Origin: Draconibacterium mangrovi_A
GTDB lineage: Bacteria > Bacteroidota > Bacteroidia > Bacteroidales > Prolixibacteraceae
Direction of reading: 5' to 3'
NCBI RefSeq assembly: GCF_037646455.1
Contig: NZ_JBBIXN010000001.1
Location: 1,860,001-1,924,000, forward strand
DNA: 64,000 nucleotides
Part shown: positions 24,059 to 32,788 of the stretch, in pieces
Position numbering within the stretch: position 1 is the first letter of the stretch
How the letters are laid out: every line of letters starts with the position of its first letter
Notes under the pieces: model-generated
The model's input: only the letters and a program-made list of their open reading frames with translations
Told to the model about the DNA's origin: nothing
Databases searched by the model: none
Translations under genes and position numbers: made by a program

Positions 24059-25057
24059 CTAGAGTCTGAAAAACAAAGATATTGTACCCCAACCGTGACT
24101 CTCTCCATTTTCGAATTTAGGAGAGATCATGGTAACAGTACCCTTGGCACTAATCATTTTGTAAGTTATTGCAAGCCCAAAATTAAGATCTGCTAACAGG
24201 TGGTGAATTTCCCGAAATTGGTATTCCTGATTGTTTTCAGGTGGTATTATGCCACCCATAAGTGTGGCATCATACAATACGCCGGTAACTCCTGCGCCTC
24301 CAAAAAAATAGAATTGAAAATCTTTATTTTCAGTATATTTTCTATTGCTCAGATTTAATCCCTTAAAATAATCATTCAATAGTCCTATCCTTAATTTTCC
24401 CCCAAGACGAAGGTCATCATGAATCGTTCCAATACGAAATCTTGAGACTCCCGTCACATCGAAGATCTGGTGAATCTTAAGTATTTCCTTCTCCAGTTCA
24501 AGATTGTAATTGAGGTAGATGCGATTGTCAATCTGGAAGTCCCAACCTTTTGGAGGTTTAGATCCAAGCCAATCATGAATTTTTTCTTGCGCCTGTCGTG
24601 CTCCGGAAAGAGGCCCTAAAAAACCAAAATCGAATTCGGAAGTCAGTTTTAGTCTTTTTTCAGGATTTGCCGAGGCAACAAACGATTTAAGATACAAGGT
24701 GCCCGCATAAGGCCTGTCTATGGTATTCAAAAGGGTATCGGTAATATCTTTTGGTGTGAAGATCTCCTGGATCAGTCCCAAACCAAAGTAATGATCGGAA
24801 TTTTTTAATCGAATTAAGAAATAACTTGCCGGATTCCTTCTTAGTTTCGGATTAACCCAGAAAAGTTGAGCACCTTGTGTATAATAATAATCGGTCGTTA
24901 AAAAAACATCGTTGTCCCATCTCAAAAAAAATTCTTTGTGTTTTTCGTAATTTAATTCTTTTAATTTCTGACCGTATATAAAATTGGGTGTAGAAAAAAT
25001 CAAAATATTTCCTATTAGAATTTTTGAAATCCAATATATTGCTGATTTATGGTTCAA
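24059..25057 (-). CDS. LpxR-family lipid A deacylase (DUF2219)
   Basis: A 332-residue outer-membrane protein. After the signal peptide (ends about residue 29, FIYGQ) come the family motifs: LRWDNDVFLTTDYYYTQG with Asn49 and Asp50, DRPYAGTLYL, and LSGARQAQEKIHDWLG with His161. In Salmonella LpxR the corresponding Asn, Asp and His are catalytic, and the enzyme removes the 3'-acyloxyacyl group of lipid A in a calcium-dependent way. The rest is a 12-stranded barrel pattern ending TISLFFRL with a terminal aromatic. It converges on the PagL-like gene, so the two deacylase families sit side by side. Confidence 0.88.
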   Translation of the reverse strand: MNHKSAIYWISKILIGNILIFSTPNFIYGQKLKELNYEKHKEFFLRWDNDVFLTTDYYYTQGAQLFWVNPKLRRNPASYFLIRLKNSDHYFGLGLIQEIFTPKDITDTLLNTIDRPYAGTLYLKSFVASANPEKRLKLTSEFDFGFLGPLSGARQAQEKIHDWLGSKPPKGWDFQIDNRIYLNYNLELEKEILKIHQIFDVTGVSRFRIGTIHDDLRLGGKLRIGLLNDYFKGLNLSNRKYTENKDFQFYFFGGAGVTGVLYDATLMGGIIPPENNQEYQFREIHHLLADLNFGLAITYKMISAKGTVTMISPKFENGESHGWGTISLFFRL

Positions 25058-25087
25058 GTTCTTGTCTATTTACAGTAAAAATATTGT

Positions 25088-25099
25088 TCCGCATGCGGA
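25088..25099. promoter_or_regulatory. 12-base perfect palindrome between two divergent genes
   Basis: TCCGCATGCGGA stands 31 bases upstream of the LpxR start and about 200 bases before the sensor/AlbA_2 gene. It is GC-rich in an AT-rich spacer. A protein-binding site is possible; there is no second copy in the window that I noticed. Confidence 0.25.
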
Positions 25100-25299
25100 T
25101 TATACAAGTTTCCATATTAAACATGGATACATCAATAATCTTACCGGACAGGTATAGCTGGCACATTATATGAAACCTTATTCCTGTAGAAAGCTTCCCC
25201 AAGTTATAAAATAACACTATAAATGCACCTGAAAAATTAATTGAAAATCTTAAAAATAAATAGCTATATTAGAAAACAATATGACCTTAAATCAGCTTC

Positions 25300-26892
25300 A
25301 TGTTTCATAAAAATATTCTGAACAGAGGAAAAAACAAAACACTTGTTGTTGCTACAATACTTGCTGTTGTCTCCTTAATTGCATTACTATTTAGTACATT
25401 ATTGACCGATAATTTGCGTGATAAGATTGCAATTAACCAGATCAAATTGGTTTCTGAAAGAACGGAAGCCGAATCATTAGCATTTTATGAACAATTGAAT
25501 TCAAATCTGAAATTAATTGCAGGATTGGTACAATCAGGAATTTTTAGTGATAATGAAATTGAAACCTGGAGTTCTGCTTTTTATGCCGATTTACAATTGA
25601 ACAGAAATATTTCAGCAGTAACAGTAAGTAGTGAAGATGGTACTGAGTATTATGCTTCGTTGAGTGATTCTTCCTTGATTTATTATCGCATAGGCAAGAA
25701 TGATTCAAATGAAGTGATTGTTCATTCGAAGAATTTGGAGACTGATTCTGTTACGACCTTAGATACCATTATTACAAACAGAGCTATTAACCTGGACAGT
25801 TATACAAGACAATTATCCATTCCACCCGATTCGGTGGTGTGGTATAAAATTCAACCGCTACCCGGAATTTCTACAACGCTTGGATTAGCAGCTTCTGTTA
25901 AAACCATTAATAAAGCATCAGGTAATGCAAACATTATTACGATATATGTTTCAGTTCACAATATTTACAATTTTTTGGAGACTATTGCCGAACATGTAAA
26001 AGCTGAAATATTCTTGTTTACACTTGAACATGAAGTTTTTGACATCGAATCTAAGATCGATACTTTGGGAGAACCGCTGCTCTCAGATTATTTGGTAAAG
26101 TGGGATAGCGTTAAAACTCCGGCTTATAAAAAAGCCATTTTAAAATGGGAAGATATTAGCAATAAAGATTCAATTCAATTTCAATCATTTAAACTGGACA
26201 AACAAAAATACTGGGGAGCATATCGACCGATACAAAAACAAACCGCAAATTTGTGGGCTGCTTTAATTATTGCCGAAGATGATTTTCTGACTGTATTAAA
26301 AAGCAGGATCGGGATTTTATTTTTTATTCCAATTCTTTTTTTGCTGGTTTCCGGAATTGTTCTTGTAGTTGTTATACGGGGTAATATCAAAACGAGGAAA
26401 AAGGAAACGTTTGGAATTGCAGAAATTTTAAAATTAATTGAAAAAGGAGAAAACGAACACGTTGAATTTAAATCGACAATCCGAACAAATTTATATACCA
26501 ATAATCCTGGTAAAGAAATTGAACTTGCCTGGTTAAAATCGGTAGTTGGATTCTGCAATTCAAACGGAGGTACAATATTAATCGGAATAAATGATGAAGG
26601 TGAAGTCGTTGGCATTGAACCGGACAAATTTGCTAATGATGACAAATGTTTACTCCACGTACAAAGTCTTTTAAGAGATCATGTTGGAATGGAATTCACT
26701 GTGTACATTAAATACAAACTCCTGGAAATAGATGAGAAGAAAGTATTGGCAGTACGTTGCACACCATCGCCTAAGCCGGTGTTTTTAAGTAGTAATAATA
26801 AAGAACAATTTTTTGTAAGAAGTGGTCCTGCTTCAATTGAACTACCAATCAGCAAGGCGTTAAAGTATATCGAAGACAGAAATAAAAAATAA
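25300..26892 (+). CDS. Membrane sensor protein with C-terminal AlbA_2 (Schlafen-type) domain
   Basis: A 530-residue protein with an unusual domain order. A transmembrane helix lies at about 14-36 and a second at about 337-361. Between them is a 300-residue extracytoplasmic domain rich in helices at its start (AESLAFYEQLNSNLKLIAG), resembling double-Cache or CHASE-type sensor domains; that match is tentative. A cytoplasmic linker leads to an AlbA_2 domain at about 375-495: NEHVEFKSTIRTN, SVVGFCNSNGGTILIGINDEGEVVGI, AVRCTPSPKPVFL, FFVRSGPASIEL. AlbA_2 domains bind nucleic acid or nucleotides. No kinase, cyclase or HAMP domain is present. It may transduce an envelope signal directly to a nucleic-acid-binding output. 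No operon partner is seen. Confidence 0.82.
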   Translation: MFHKNILNRGKNKTLVVATILAVVSLIALLFSTLLTDNLRDKIAINQIKLVSERTEAESLAFYEQLNSNLKLIAGLVQSGIFSDNEIETWSSAFYADLQLNRNISAVTVSSEDGTEYYASLSDSSLIYYRIGKNDSNEVIVHSKNLETDSVTTLDTIITNRAINLDSYTRQLSIPPDSVVWYKIQPLPGISTTLGLAASVKTINKASGNANIITIYVSVHNIYNFLETIAEHVKAEIFLFTLEHEVFDIESKIDTLGEPLLSDYLVKWDSVKTPAYKKAILKWEDISNKDSIQFQSFKLDKQKYWGAYRPIQKQTANLWAALIIAEDDFLTVLKSRIGILFFIPILFLLVSGIVLVVVIRGNIKTRKKETFGIAEILKLIEKGENEHVEFKSTIRTNLYTNNPGKEIELAWLKSVVGFCNSNGGTILIGINDEGEVVGIEPDKFANDDKCLLHVQSLLRDHVGMEFTVYIKYKLLEIDEKKVLAVRCTPSPKPVFLSSNNKEQFFVRSGPASIELPISKALKYIEDRNKK

Positions 26893-26926
26893 ATAGCTTT
26901 TTGTTAGGTCTGCCACCATCGTTTCT

Positions 26927-28012
26927 TTACCACTCCCATCCGAACGTACTTTGCAACACATAATCTGCCTTATCGGAATTAAGAACGGGCCGATTATCAT
27001 AGTTTAATGACGCGCCTAATTTGATAAAAAAATCGAGTGGTAAATCGTACTTTAAGTCTAAATTAATATCACTTCTGAACCTGCCGGGATCAGTAATTCC
27101 TGAATAGGAAATTGCCATGAGTTTAAGACTGAAATCACCCAGATCATAAATATTTAATTCAGTTCCTGCAAAACCTTCCCATGTCGACCTGTTCAACGAA
27201 GACCTTATAAATAATTCGTTGGAATAGTTTTCGGTGTTATAATTGGCTCCACCTTTAATCCCCCAATGAGCTTTATTTGACCTGAGTAAGTACAGACCGA
27301 CACCTAACTGACTGTTTAAGCGGAGGTCTATGTATTGCTCGGTGTTTGATAAAGCATTTAAGGTGCCAATTAAATACCAACGTCTAAAAATAATCCAACG
27401 GTAATTGAATTCTGCATCGAGCCTTTTTATCAAGTCAGATTCATCTTGCTGGGAAGACAGGGTATTAGCGGCCAGATCGGTTGACCATTTTTCTGTTTTA
27501 TATCCAAAATAGCTTCTAAGCGATAATGAACGTAGATTACTGGCTTTAGCCAAATCAAAGCCAATGCTTAGTTCAGCGTCCAAACGGTCGCCAAATTTTT
27601 CGTCCAATGCGTCGAGGTAAACAATATCATGCAGATCAACATATATGGAATCATTTTTCCTCGTGACAATTTGCACCAACGAATCGTTTATAGAATTGAT
27701 GTAGCTGTAAAAAATGTCCTCTTTTTTCAGGGTGATAAAAAATTTAGTTTCTGTTCGCAACCAGCTCACCTTTTCCCATTCAATTTTGAAATCGCTATCG
27801 CTAAATTCTGTTTCCACTTCAAGCACTCCTTCTTTCATCGACTTGATTTCTCCAGCTAAGATCTGGCCATCGAAAAAACGGATCGAATCCACCTGTGCAA
27901 CGACATTATTTGCAGAACTTATCAATAACCCCAGATGAGAAAGAATTATCAATACATTTTTAAGGTTCAATTTTGCCACGTTTATCAGTTTTAAGAATAG
28001 CTTGGTCGGCAA
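26927..28012 (-). CDS. DUF481 family outer-membrane protein
   Basis: A 361-residue protein with an N-terminal hydrophobic signal (about 18-40, ending VVAQ). Residues about 42-135 repeat the theme DSIRFFDGQILAGEIKSMKEGVLEVET, a small beta domain common before DUF481 barrels. Residues about 140-361 are the DUF481 barrel: GFDLAKASNLRSLSLRSYFGYKT, RRWYLIGTLNALSNTEQ, FIKLGASLNYDNRPV, ending LQSTFGWEW. The function of the family is unknown. It lies 4 bases after the stop of the glucosaminidase gene, so they form an operon. Confidence 0.82.
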   Translation of the reverse strand: MPTKLFLKLINVAKLNLKNVLIILSHLGLLISSANNVVAQVDSIRFFDGQILAGEIKSMKEGVLEVETEFSDSDFKIEWEKVSWLRTETKFFITLKKEDIFYSYINSINDSLVQIVTRKNDSIYVDLHDIVYLDALDEKFGDRLDAELSIGFDLAKASNLRSLSLRSYFGYKTEKWSTDLAANTLSSQQDESDLIKRLDAEFNYRWIIFRRWYLIGTLNALSNTEQYIDLRLNSQLGVGLYLLRSNKAHWGIKGGANYNTENYSNELFIRSSLNRSTWEGFAGTELNIYDLGDFSLKLMAISYSGITDPGRFRSDINLDLKYDLPLDFFIKLGASLNYDNRPVLNSDKADYVLQSTFGWEW

Positions 28013-28016
28013 TTTC

Positions 28017-29018
28017 TTAATTTGCCGCAGGAATCAGAAAGATGGGAGGATTATTTGACAAATAAGCATCATCTGTCGGATTTAACCGATTATACTCCAT
28101 CATGGACTTGAGAGACTGAACATAGCTTTCCCCGTGTTCCGAGTATCTCGAGAGTCCGTCTGCCAATGCCATCCCTGTTATCTTTTTCCCGTTCGATCGA
28201 AGATTCGCTCTTATCTTTCGAAGTTCGGCATACGCATTATGGGTATTAAGATTAAGCATATATGCAGAAACTGATTCCTGCAATGATCCAAATGCTGCAA
28301 CACCATAATTTCCCAAATGCGTTCTTTGATTTTCAGGTTTCATAGCATTTTCTCCCCATGCCCATTGCCCGTACATAGCATTACCCTGTGCGGCGAAACG
28401 TGAAGTGCCCCATCCGCTTTCTGTTGCACTCTGACCTAAAGCCAATGAAGGAGGAATGATATCAACTCTTTTCCACAGTTCTTCAAACATAGCCTCGGTA
28501 ATCTGATCATCTGTTTTGACCTTGTATAATTTTACCAATTTCAGAATCCAGATACTATCGTTTTCAGACAAAGAGTTATTTCTTTGAAAAGAAGTCTTTA
28601 TTTTTTCTAGCCTGTTCCGGTCTTGTAAAATCAATTCGTTGGCGTGCAAAATAAGAGGAGCCAGTCCACGAAAAAATAATTGTTTTTTATTTAAGGTGGT
28701 GATTTCCTTAGATGTAGTAGTCCCCCATCTTTCTCCAACGGCAACAAGGTAAACACGAGGAATCTCCCGGATTCCAGCCTGCCAGGCTTCTGGTGTGTAG
28801 TTCAGCTTTTCAAAAAGATCAAGCATATCCTTATACGATCCTCCAATATACTTTTGAGAGTCGTCAAGGTCATCCACCGTTTTCATATAGTTCTGCGGAA
28901 TGGTATTTACAAGAGTATCTGAAGCAACAGATGCCAAACCTTTTGGGTTTTTCTTAGTTGCGCATCCTGAGAAGATTACAATTGTAATGATTGATATAAT
29001 TATGTTTCTTAATTTCAT
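28017..29018 (-). CDS. Bax-like glucosaminidase lipoprotein
   Basis: A 333-residue lipoprotein (VIFSGC, Cys19). The C-terminal half is a glucosaminidase (GH73/Bax-type) domain: PSLALGQSATESGWGTSRFAAQGNAMYGQWAW, with the probable catalytic Glu in ATESGWG, then FGSLQESVSAYMLNLNTHNAYAELR and ALADGLSRYSEHGESYVQSLKSMM. Such enzymes cleave the N-acetylglucosaminyl bonds of peptidoglycan. The N-terminal half (about 40-170) resembles E. coli Bax (RVYLVAVGERWGTTTSKEITTLNKKQLFFRGLAPLIL). It is upstream of the DUF481 gene with a gap of 4 bases. Confidence 0.88.
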   Translation of the reverse strand: MKLRNIIISIITIVIFSGCATKKNPKGLASVASDTLVNTIPQNYMKTVDDLDDSQKYIGGSYKDMLDLFEKLNYTPEAWQAGIREIPRVYLVAVGERWGTTTSKEITTLNKKQLFFRGLAPLILHANELILQDRNRLEKIKTSFQRNNSLSENDSIWILKLVKLYKVKTDDQITEAMFEELWKRVDIIPPSLALGQSATESGWGTSRFAAQGNAMYGQWAWGENAMKPENQRTHLGNYGVAAFGSLQESVSAYMLNLNTHNAYAELRKIRANLRSNGKKITGMALADGLSRYSEHGESYVQSLKSMMEYNRLNPTDDAYLSNNPPIFLIPAAN

Positions 29019-29089
29019 GGGTTTATTTGTTTAGTCGATATTATTTAAATTTTTAAAAAATTAGTGAAGCTAATATGCTTTCAGCACTG

Positions 29090-30130
29090 TTAACTTCCAA
29101 TTGAAATTAATGGTCCTTTTGAAGGATCAGAATCTTTAGATAAATTCAGAAGTACCTGGATAATGCCAAATGTGATTTTTGAATCCCAGTCACTGTCGTC
29201 AATATAAAACCAATACCCCCTGTTATTAATGGCTACGTATGCATTCTCAGGTTTTTCTTTACTGGAGAGAATCTTAATTTTAACCAGATTTTCCTTGTTG
29301 CTTGATTCATAGGTTTTACCGGCTTTAATATGTTCCGGAGGGACTTCGATGTTGTTGCTTAGAATGAGAAATATTTCCAGAAGACTGTGTGTCTGCAGGT
29401 ATATTTCTTCAGCATCTCTTTGAAAAGGTCCGTATTTTATAGGAAACCGGTTCAATTCAGGTGAGAGTTTCAATAGCTGTTTAAATTTGTTTACCGTTGC
29501 TTTTATCGTGTCATCGGAAAATTCTGTGGGTAAAAAGATATTTACATTCTTTGCATCTCCTTCTCCAGCTATTTCCATAGCAAGAACACTATTGCCCTGC
29601 ATGTATTCCAGAAGTTGCAATACCTTACTGAAGTCCTCGTCGGCAGCTACCTGATAATTGCCAGTATAAACACTATTCCTGACTCCGTTTATATGTGTGG
29701 TTGTTAAATTTAACATACGGGACGCAGACCAACCAGACTGAATGAAGTAAAAAACGAGTGCAGGTGGAATCGAATTTAACATGGTTTCTGAGAATGCCTT
29801 GCCGCTCATTGGTGAATACGTAATAGTCGGTTTATCTGACCACCCCCCTGAAATATCAGGAGTAACACTTGCAGCTCCAAACATATTATCTGCTTCAATA
29901 CTGGCACGCCTATCGCGGCTGTACTGGTTAATTATTGAACTAACATTAATAAACATGGGAGTTTCAGCGTATCTCAAACGTACAATATTGAACAATAACT
30001 GCTCTCTTTCCTGGGTTGAAATCCTCTGATTGTAATTAAATCCGTCAACAGGAATGGTTTTTGGTCCCATCGAAGCACAGGAACTCAATAGCGTGGCAAA
30101 AACGATAATGATATATAATTCTTTAAGCAT
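29090..30130 (-). CDS. Uncharacterised lipoprotein, 346 residues
   Basis: The ATG at 30130 gives MLKELYIIIVFATLLSSC, a normal lipoprotein signal; an in-frame ATG at 30163 adds 11 residues. The mature part begins by QEREQLLFNIVRLRYAETPMFINVSSIINQYS, then has SYSRMS-type polar stretches, ALVFYFIQSGWSASRMLNLTTTHINGV, VLQLLEYMQGNS and, near the end, GYWFYIDDSDWDSKITFGIIQVLLNLS. I do not know a named family for it, although the LLLNIVRLRY motif looks conserved and purposeful. Located upstream of the Bax-like gene by 71 bases on the same strand. Probably an envelope lipoprotein of unknown role. Confidence 0.72.
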   Translation of the reverse strand: MLKELYIIIVFATLLSSCASMGPKTIPVDGFNYNQRISTQEREQLLFNIVRLRYAETPMFINVSSIINQYSRDRRASIEADNMFGAASVTPDISGGWSDKPTITYSPMSGKAFSETMLNSIPPALVFYFIQSGWSASRMLNLTTTHINGVRNSVYTGNYQVAADEDFSKVLQLLEYMQGNSVLAMEIAGEGDAKNVNIFLPTEFSDDTIKATVNKFKQLLKLSPELNRFPIKYGPFQRDAEEIYLQTHSLLEIFLILSNNIEVPPEHIKAGKTYESSNKENLVKIKILSSKEKPENAYVAINNRGYWFYIDDSDWDSKITFGIIQVLLNLSKDSDPSKGPLISIGS

Positions 30131-30232
30131 CAATAGGTAAATAGACTTTTCAACTTTGCACATTTTTATTTTAATGATGTATTGAATTGACAGGTATTTA
30201 ATTCAATCCGCATGAACGGTCATTGCTTTTTT

Positions 30233-30880
30233 CTAAAATCCTACGGCAATCCCTACATTGAAGAACGGTTCCACTGTTTTATAGGGTGAGTCATCATTCT
30301 GAAGCACATCCCATAAAACTTCTGCATTTAATGATACACCTTTTGATATGGGCAAACTATATCCCCCGCCTACATATAAAAATGAAATCCATTGTCGGTT
30401 TTTATCTCCGGCGTCATTATATAATTTATAGTTCATCTCAGAAAATTCGACATGCGCATATATCCTGCGGGTAACCAGAAGTCTGGAAAATGCACCGACT
30501 CCATAATTGGATCCTTCCTTTTTAGGCGTATAATTTTTGTTTTTAAAATACTCATACGAAATTTTTGCTCCTACTGAGAAACGTGGCAGCAACTTATAGG
30601 CGATCAAAGGCTCAAAACCAATTGAGGTATATTTACCGATCGAAAAATTACCATAACCTCCGAAATAAACTTTGTCGTTTACATTTTCTTCCGGTTGTTG
30701 ATTTTCGTTTGTTTGCTGAGCCTGGGGCTGAGCAGTTTTCTGGGGAACATAAACCGTGTCCACTCTAACCTGCTGAATTTTCACTGTATCTACCCGGATA
30801 ACCTGACCTGGGATTGTGTCCTGAGCGAAGCCGGCGTATGCAATAAAAATCAATGCAAACAGTAAGTAAATAGTTTTCAT
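30233..30880 (-). CDS. Outer-membrane beta-barrel protein with Gln/Pro-rich linker
   Basis: A 215-residue protein with a signal peptide (MKTIYLLFALIFIAYAGFAQ). Residues about 28-70 form a repetitive spacer (VIRVDTVKIQQVRVDTVYVPQKTAQPQ and a Gln/Asn/Glu stretch). The rest is a small barrel: FGGYGNFSIGKYTSIGFEPLIAYKLLPRFSVGAKISYEY, YGVGAFSRLLVTRRIYAHVEF, LYVGGGYSLPISKGVSLNAEV, ending FFNVGIAVGF. The spacer would hold the barrel away from its N terminus. Function unknown. Confidence 0.78.
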   Translation of the reverse strand: MKTIYLLFALIFIAYAGFAQDTIPGQVIRVDTVKIQQVRVDTVYVPQKTAQPQAQQTNENQQPEENVNDKVYFGGYGNFSIGKYTSIGFEPLIAYKLLPRFSVGAKISYEYFKNKNYTPKKEGSNYGVGAFSRLLVTRRIYAHVEFSEMNYKLYNDAGDKNRQWISFLYVGGGYSLPISKGVSLNAEVLWDVLQNDDSPYKTVEPFFNVGIAVGF

Positions 30881-31033
30881 CGTCTTATTATTATTTTTAT
30901 GACATTCACTTTTGTTTCATTAAACGTACTGATATTCATTGCGAAAGGAACTGCCAGGTTAAAAGGTCAGTAGCTAATCATCTTTCAAATACCAGACTCT
31001 TTTACCTAGCAGATCCTTTACATTTGTTCTACT

Positions 31034-32104
31034 TTAATAATATCCTTTACGATCATATGCACCAAATAGAGTAGTATCCAGTCCCATTCTGTCAAAAACT
31101 CCTTTTAAAGCAATATTACCCATCTGCGGACCCTTTTCGGTCATTGTTACCCACATAATATGATCAACATTACCCGGGCCAGTCTGGTGGAATGAAGCAC
31201 CGGCTGGTCCCATCGTTATGTGTTCATAACCGTCTATCTTATCATAGTCGTAATAGTGAAGATGTCCGGCAAAGAATGTGTGGTCACGGCCTTTTAGTAA
31301 TGACTGAATCGCCTTGAAACTATCCGAAGGATTTTCCCAGGCAGGTTCGTGCAGAAATAGGAAAGTCCAACGCACCTCAGGATTCTGAGCAAGTGTGTTC
31401 TTCACAAAATCAATTTGCTCATCACTGAATTCAACAGGCTTGCTCAGTCCGGCAATAACCTCTTCATCTGACATGAACTCGGCCAGCATCTCCTGTGCTT
31501 TTTCAGGATCTTCTGTTTGCAGCCGGTTATATTCTTCAAGTTTTTCCTTCATACCTTCGGGAGCAACGCGGGGTGGATCTTCACTGTCAAGGGCAACAAA
31601 CAACACATCATTGTAAACGAAATAATAGTAGCCTGCGCCATACCTTTCACGCCATACCTCTTGTGCGGTTTCGTTAGCAATATCATGATTCCCCGGGACA
31701 CGAAAAAAAGGCATATCAAGTTTATTTAACATTCCTTGTACATCATCCCATTCTGCATTTAACTCTGCCTTGTCGTCACTGTAACCTTCAATCAAATCTC
31801 CAACATTGATAACAAACTCGGGCTGCAGAAGATTGATCTGGTTCACAGCAAGTTTAAAAGTCTCTTCAGCATTGGCCCCACCGGTTCGGTCCCCAATGAT
31901 GACAAACTGAAAATTTTCAGGATTGCTATTAAAATTCTGTGAAGTCCATGGTTTTTTGTTTGGGAGAGCGGTTTCATCATAAGCAAAAGGGCTTTTCTCT
32001 TTGATTTCAGGGCTATCTTTCTGCATCTGGCGGCATCCGCCAGAAATGGCAAGAGCAAAAATGATGAGTAATGTTTTTAGATATTTTTGATTTTTTATTT
32101 CCAT
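31034..32104 (-). CDS. Calcineurin-like metallophosphoesterase lipoprotein
   Basis: A 356-residue protein from the ATG at 32104 (MEIKNQKYLKTLLIIFALAISGGC lipobox); a further upstream ATG at 32131 is unlikely. It has the five metal and catalytic blocks of the family in order: IIGDRTGG, NVGDLIEGYSDD, VPGNHDI, FLFLHEPAW and FAGHLHYYD. The first block has Arg instead of the usual Ser/Thr-His. An insertion of about 60 residues rich in Glu (EEYNRLQTEDPEKAQEMLAEF) separates blocks three and four. It is probably a periplasmic or surface phosphodiesterase or phosphomonoesterase; the substrate is unknown. Confidence 0.85.
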   Translation of the reverse strand: MEIKNQKYLKTLLIIFALAISGGCRQMQKDSPEIKEKSPFAYDETALPNKKPWTSQNFNSNPENFQFVIIGDRTGGANAEETFKLAVNQINLLQPEFVINVGDLIEGYSDDKAELNAEWDDVQGMLNKLDMPFFRVPGNHDIANETAQEVWRERYGAGYYYFVYNDVLFVALDSEDPPRVAPEGMKEKLEEYNRLQTEDPEKAQEMLAEFMSDEEVIAGLSKPVEFSDEQIDFVKNTLAQNPEVRWTFLFLHEPAWENPSDSFKAIQSLLKGRDHTFFAGHLHYYDYDKIDGYEHITMGPAGASFHQTGPGNVDHIMWVTMTEKGPQMGNIALKGVFDRMGLDTTLFGAYDRKGYY

Positions 32105-32176
32105 AATGTTTTTCAATTTTAAATTATACAACTACCTGTCCATTCATACAAAATAAATGGTATCAGCTAACTTTTG

Positions 32177-32758
32177 TCAGAAAGAAACTGCAGCACCAAC
32201 TTGTAAATACTGACTTTTCAGACCGTTCCTGACTTCAATCAAACCCCAGTGATAGCGTGCTTCAACTGATACAAAGAATATCTTTACTCCTGCACCCAGA
32301 AATACCGGTGCATCAAACCAGTTGGATTTATCATTGTCGGTAGGGCTGACTTCATAATCGCCTGCAGAAAATTTTTCGCTGACCTTAAAATTACCGGCTA
32401 TTCCGCCAAGTCCGTATACTGGACCGACTTTCAGTTTTAGATACAAAGGTACGCTGATAGTATGCAAAATTCTTTCGCCGCCACCTGTATACGACAGTCC
32501 ATTTTGAAAATACTCCAATCCTTTTCCAAAATGGAACATGGGCACTATTTTATTCTCGTTAAAGAATCCTACGTAAAAACTATTTAAATTGGAGGCACTA
32601 TACGGTTCAGTTCCATCCTTTAGCAAAGTAGCGTAATGCCATCCACCGCGGATACCTGATACCATATTTTTTTCACTTTCCTTGTTTTGTGCCAGCGTTG
32701 TTGTTAAAAAAACAACTGCCAGGACGATTGTAAATAATACTTTCTTTTTCATCTTCAT
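32177..32758 (-). CDS. Outer-membrane beta-barrel protein
   Basis: A 193-residue protein with a signal peptide (MKMKKKVLFTIVLAVVFLTTTLAQ). The body reads as an 8-stranded barrel of the porin-like family: SGIRGGWHYATLL, SNLNSFYVGFFNENKI, HFGKGLEYFQNGLSYTG, SVPLYLKLKVGPVYGLGGIAGNF, FLGAGVKIFFVSVEARYHWGL, ending YLQVGAAVSF. Nothing indicates a substrate. It lies downstream of the DUF4136/barrel group on the same strand. Confidence 0.75.
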   Translation of the reverse strand: MKMKKKVLFTIVLAVVFLTTTLAQNKESEKNMVSGIRGGWHYATLLKDGTEPYSASNLNSFYVGFFNENKIVPMFHFGKGLEYFQNGLSYTGGGERILHTISVPLYLKLKVGPVYGLGGIAGNFKVSEKFSAGDYEVSPTDNDKSNWFDAPVFLGAGVKIFFVSVEARYHWGLIEVRNGLKSQYLQVGAAVSF

Positions 32759-32788
32759 GTTTTTTTAAGGTTACTATTTATTAGTTAT

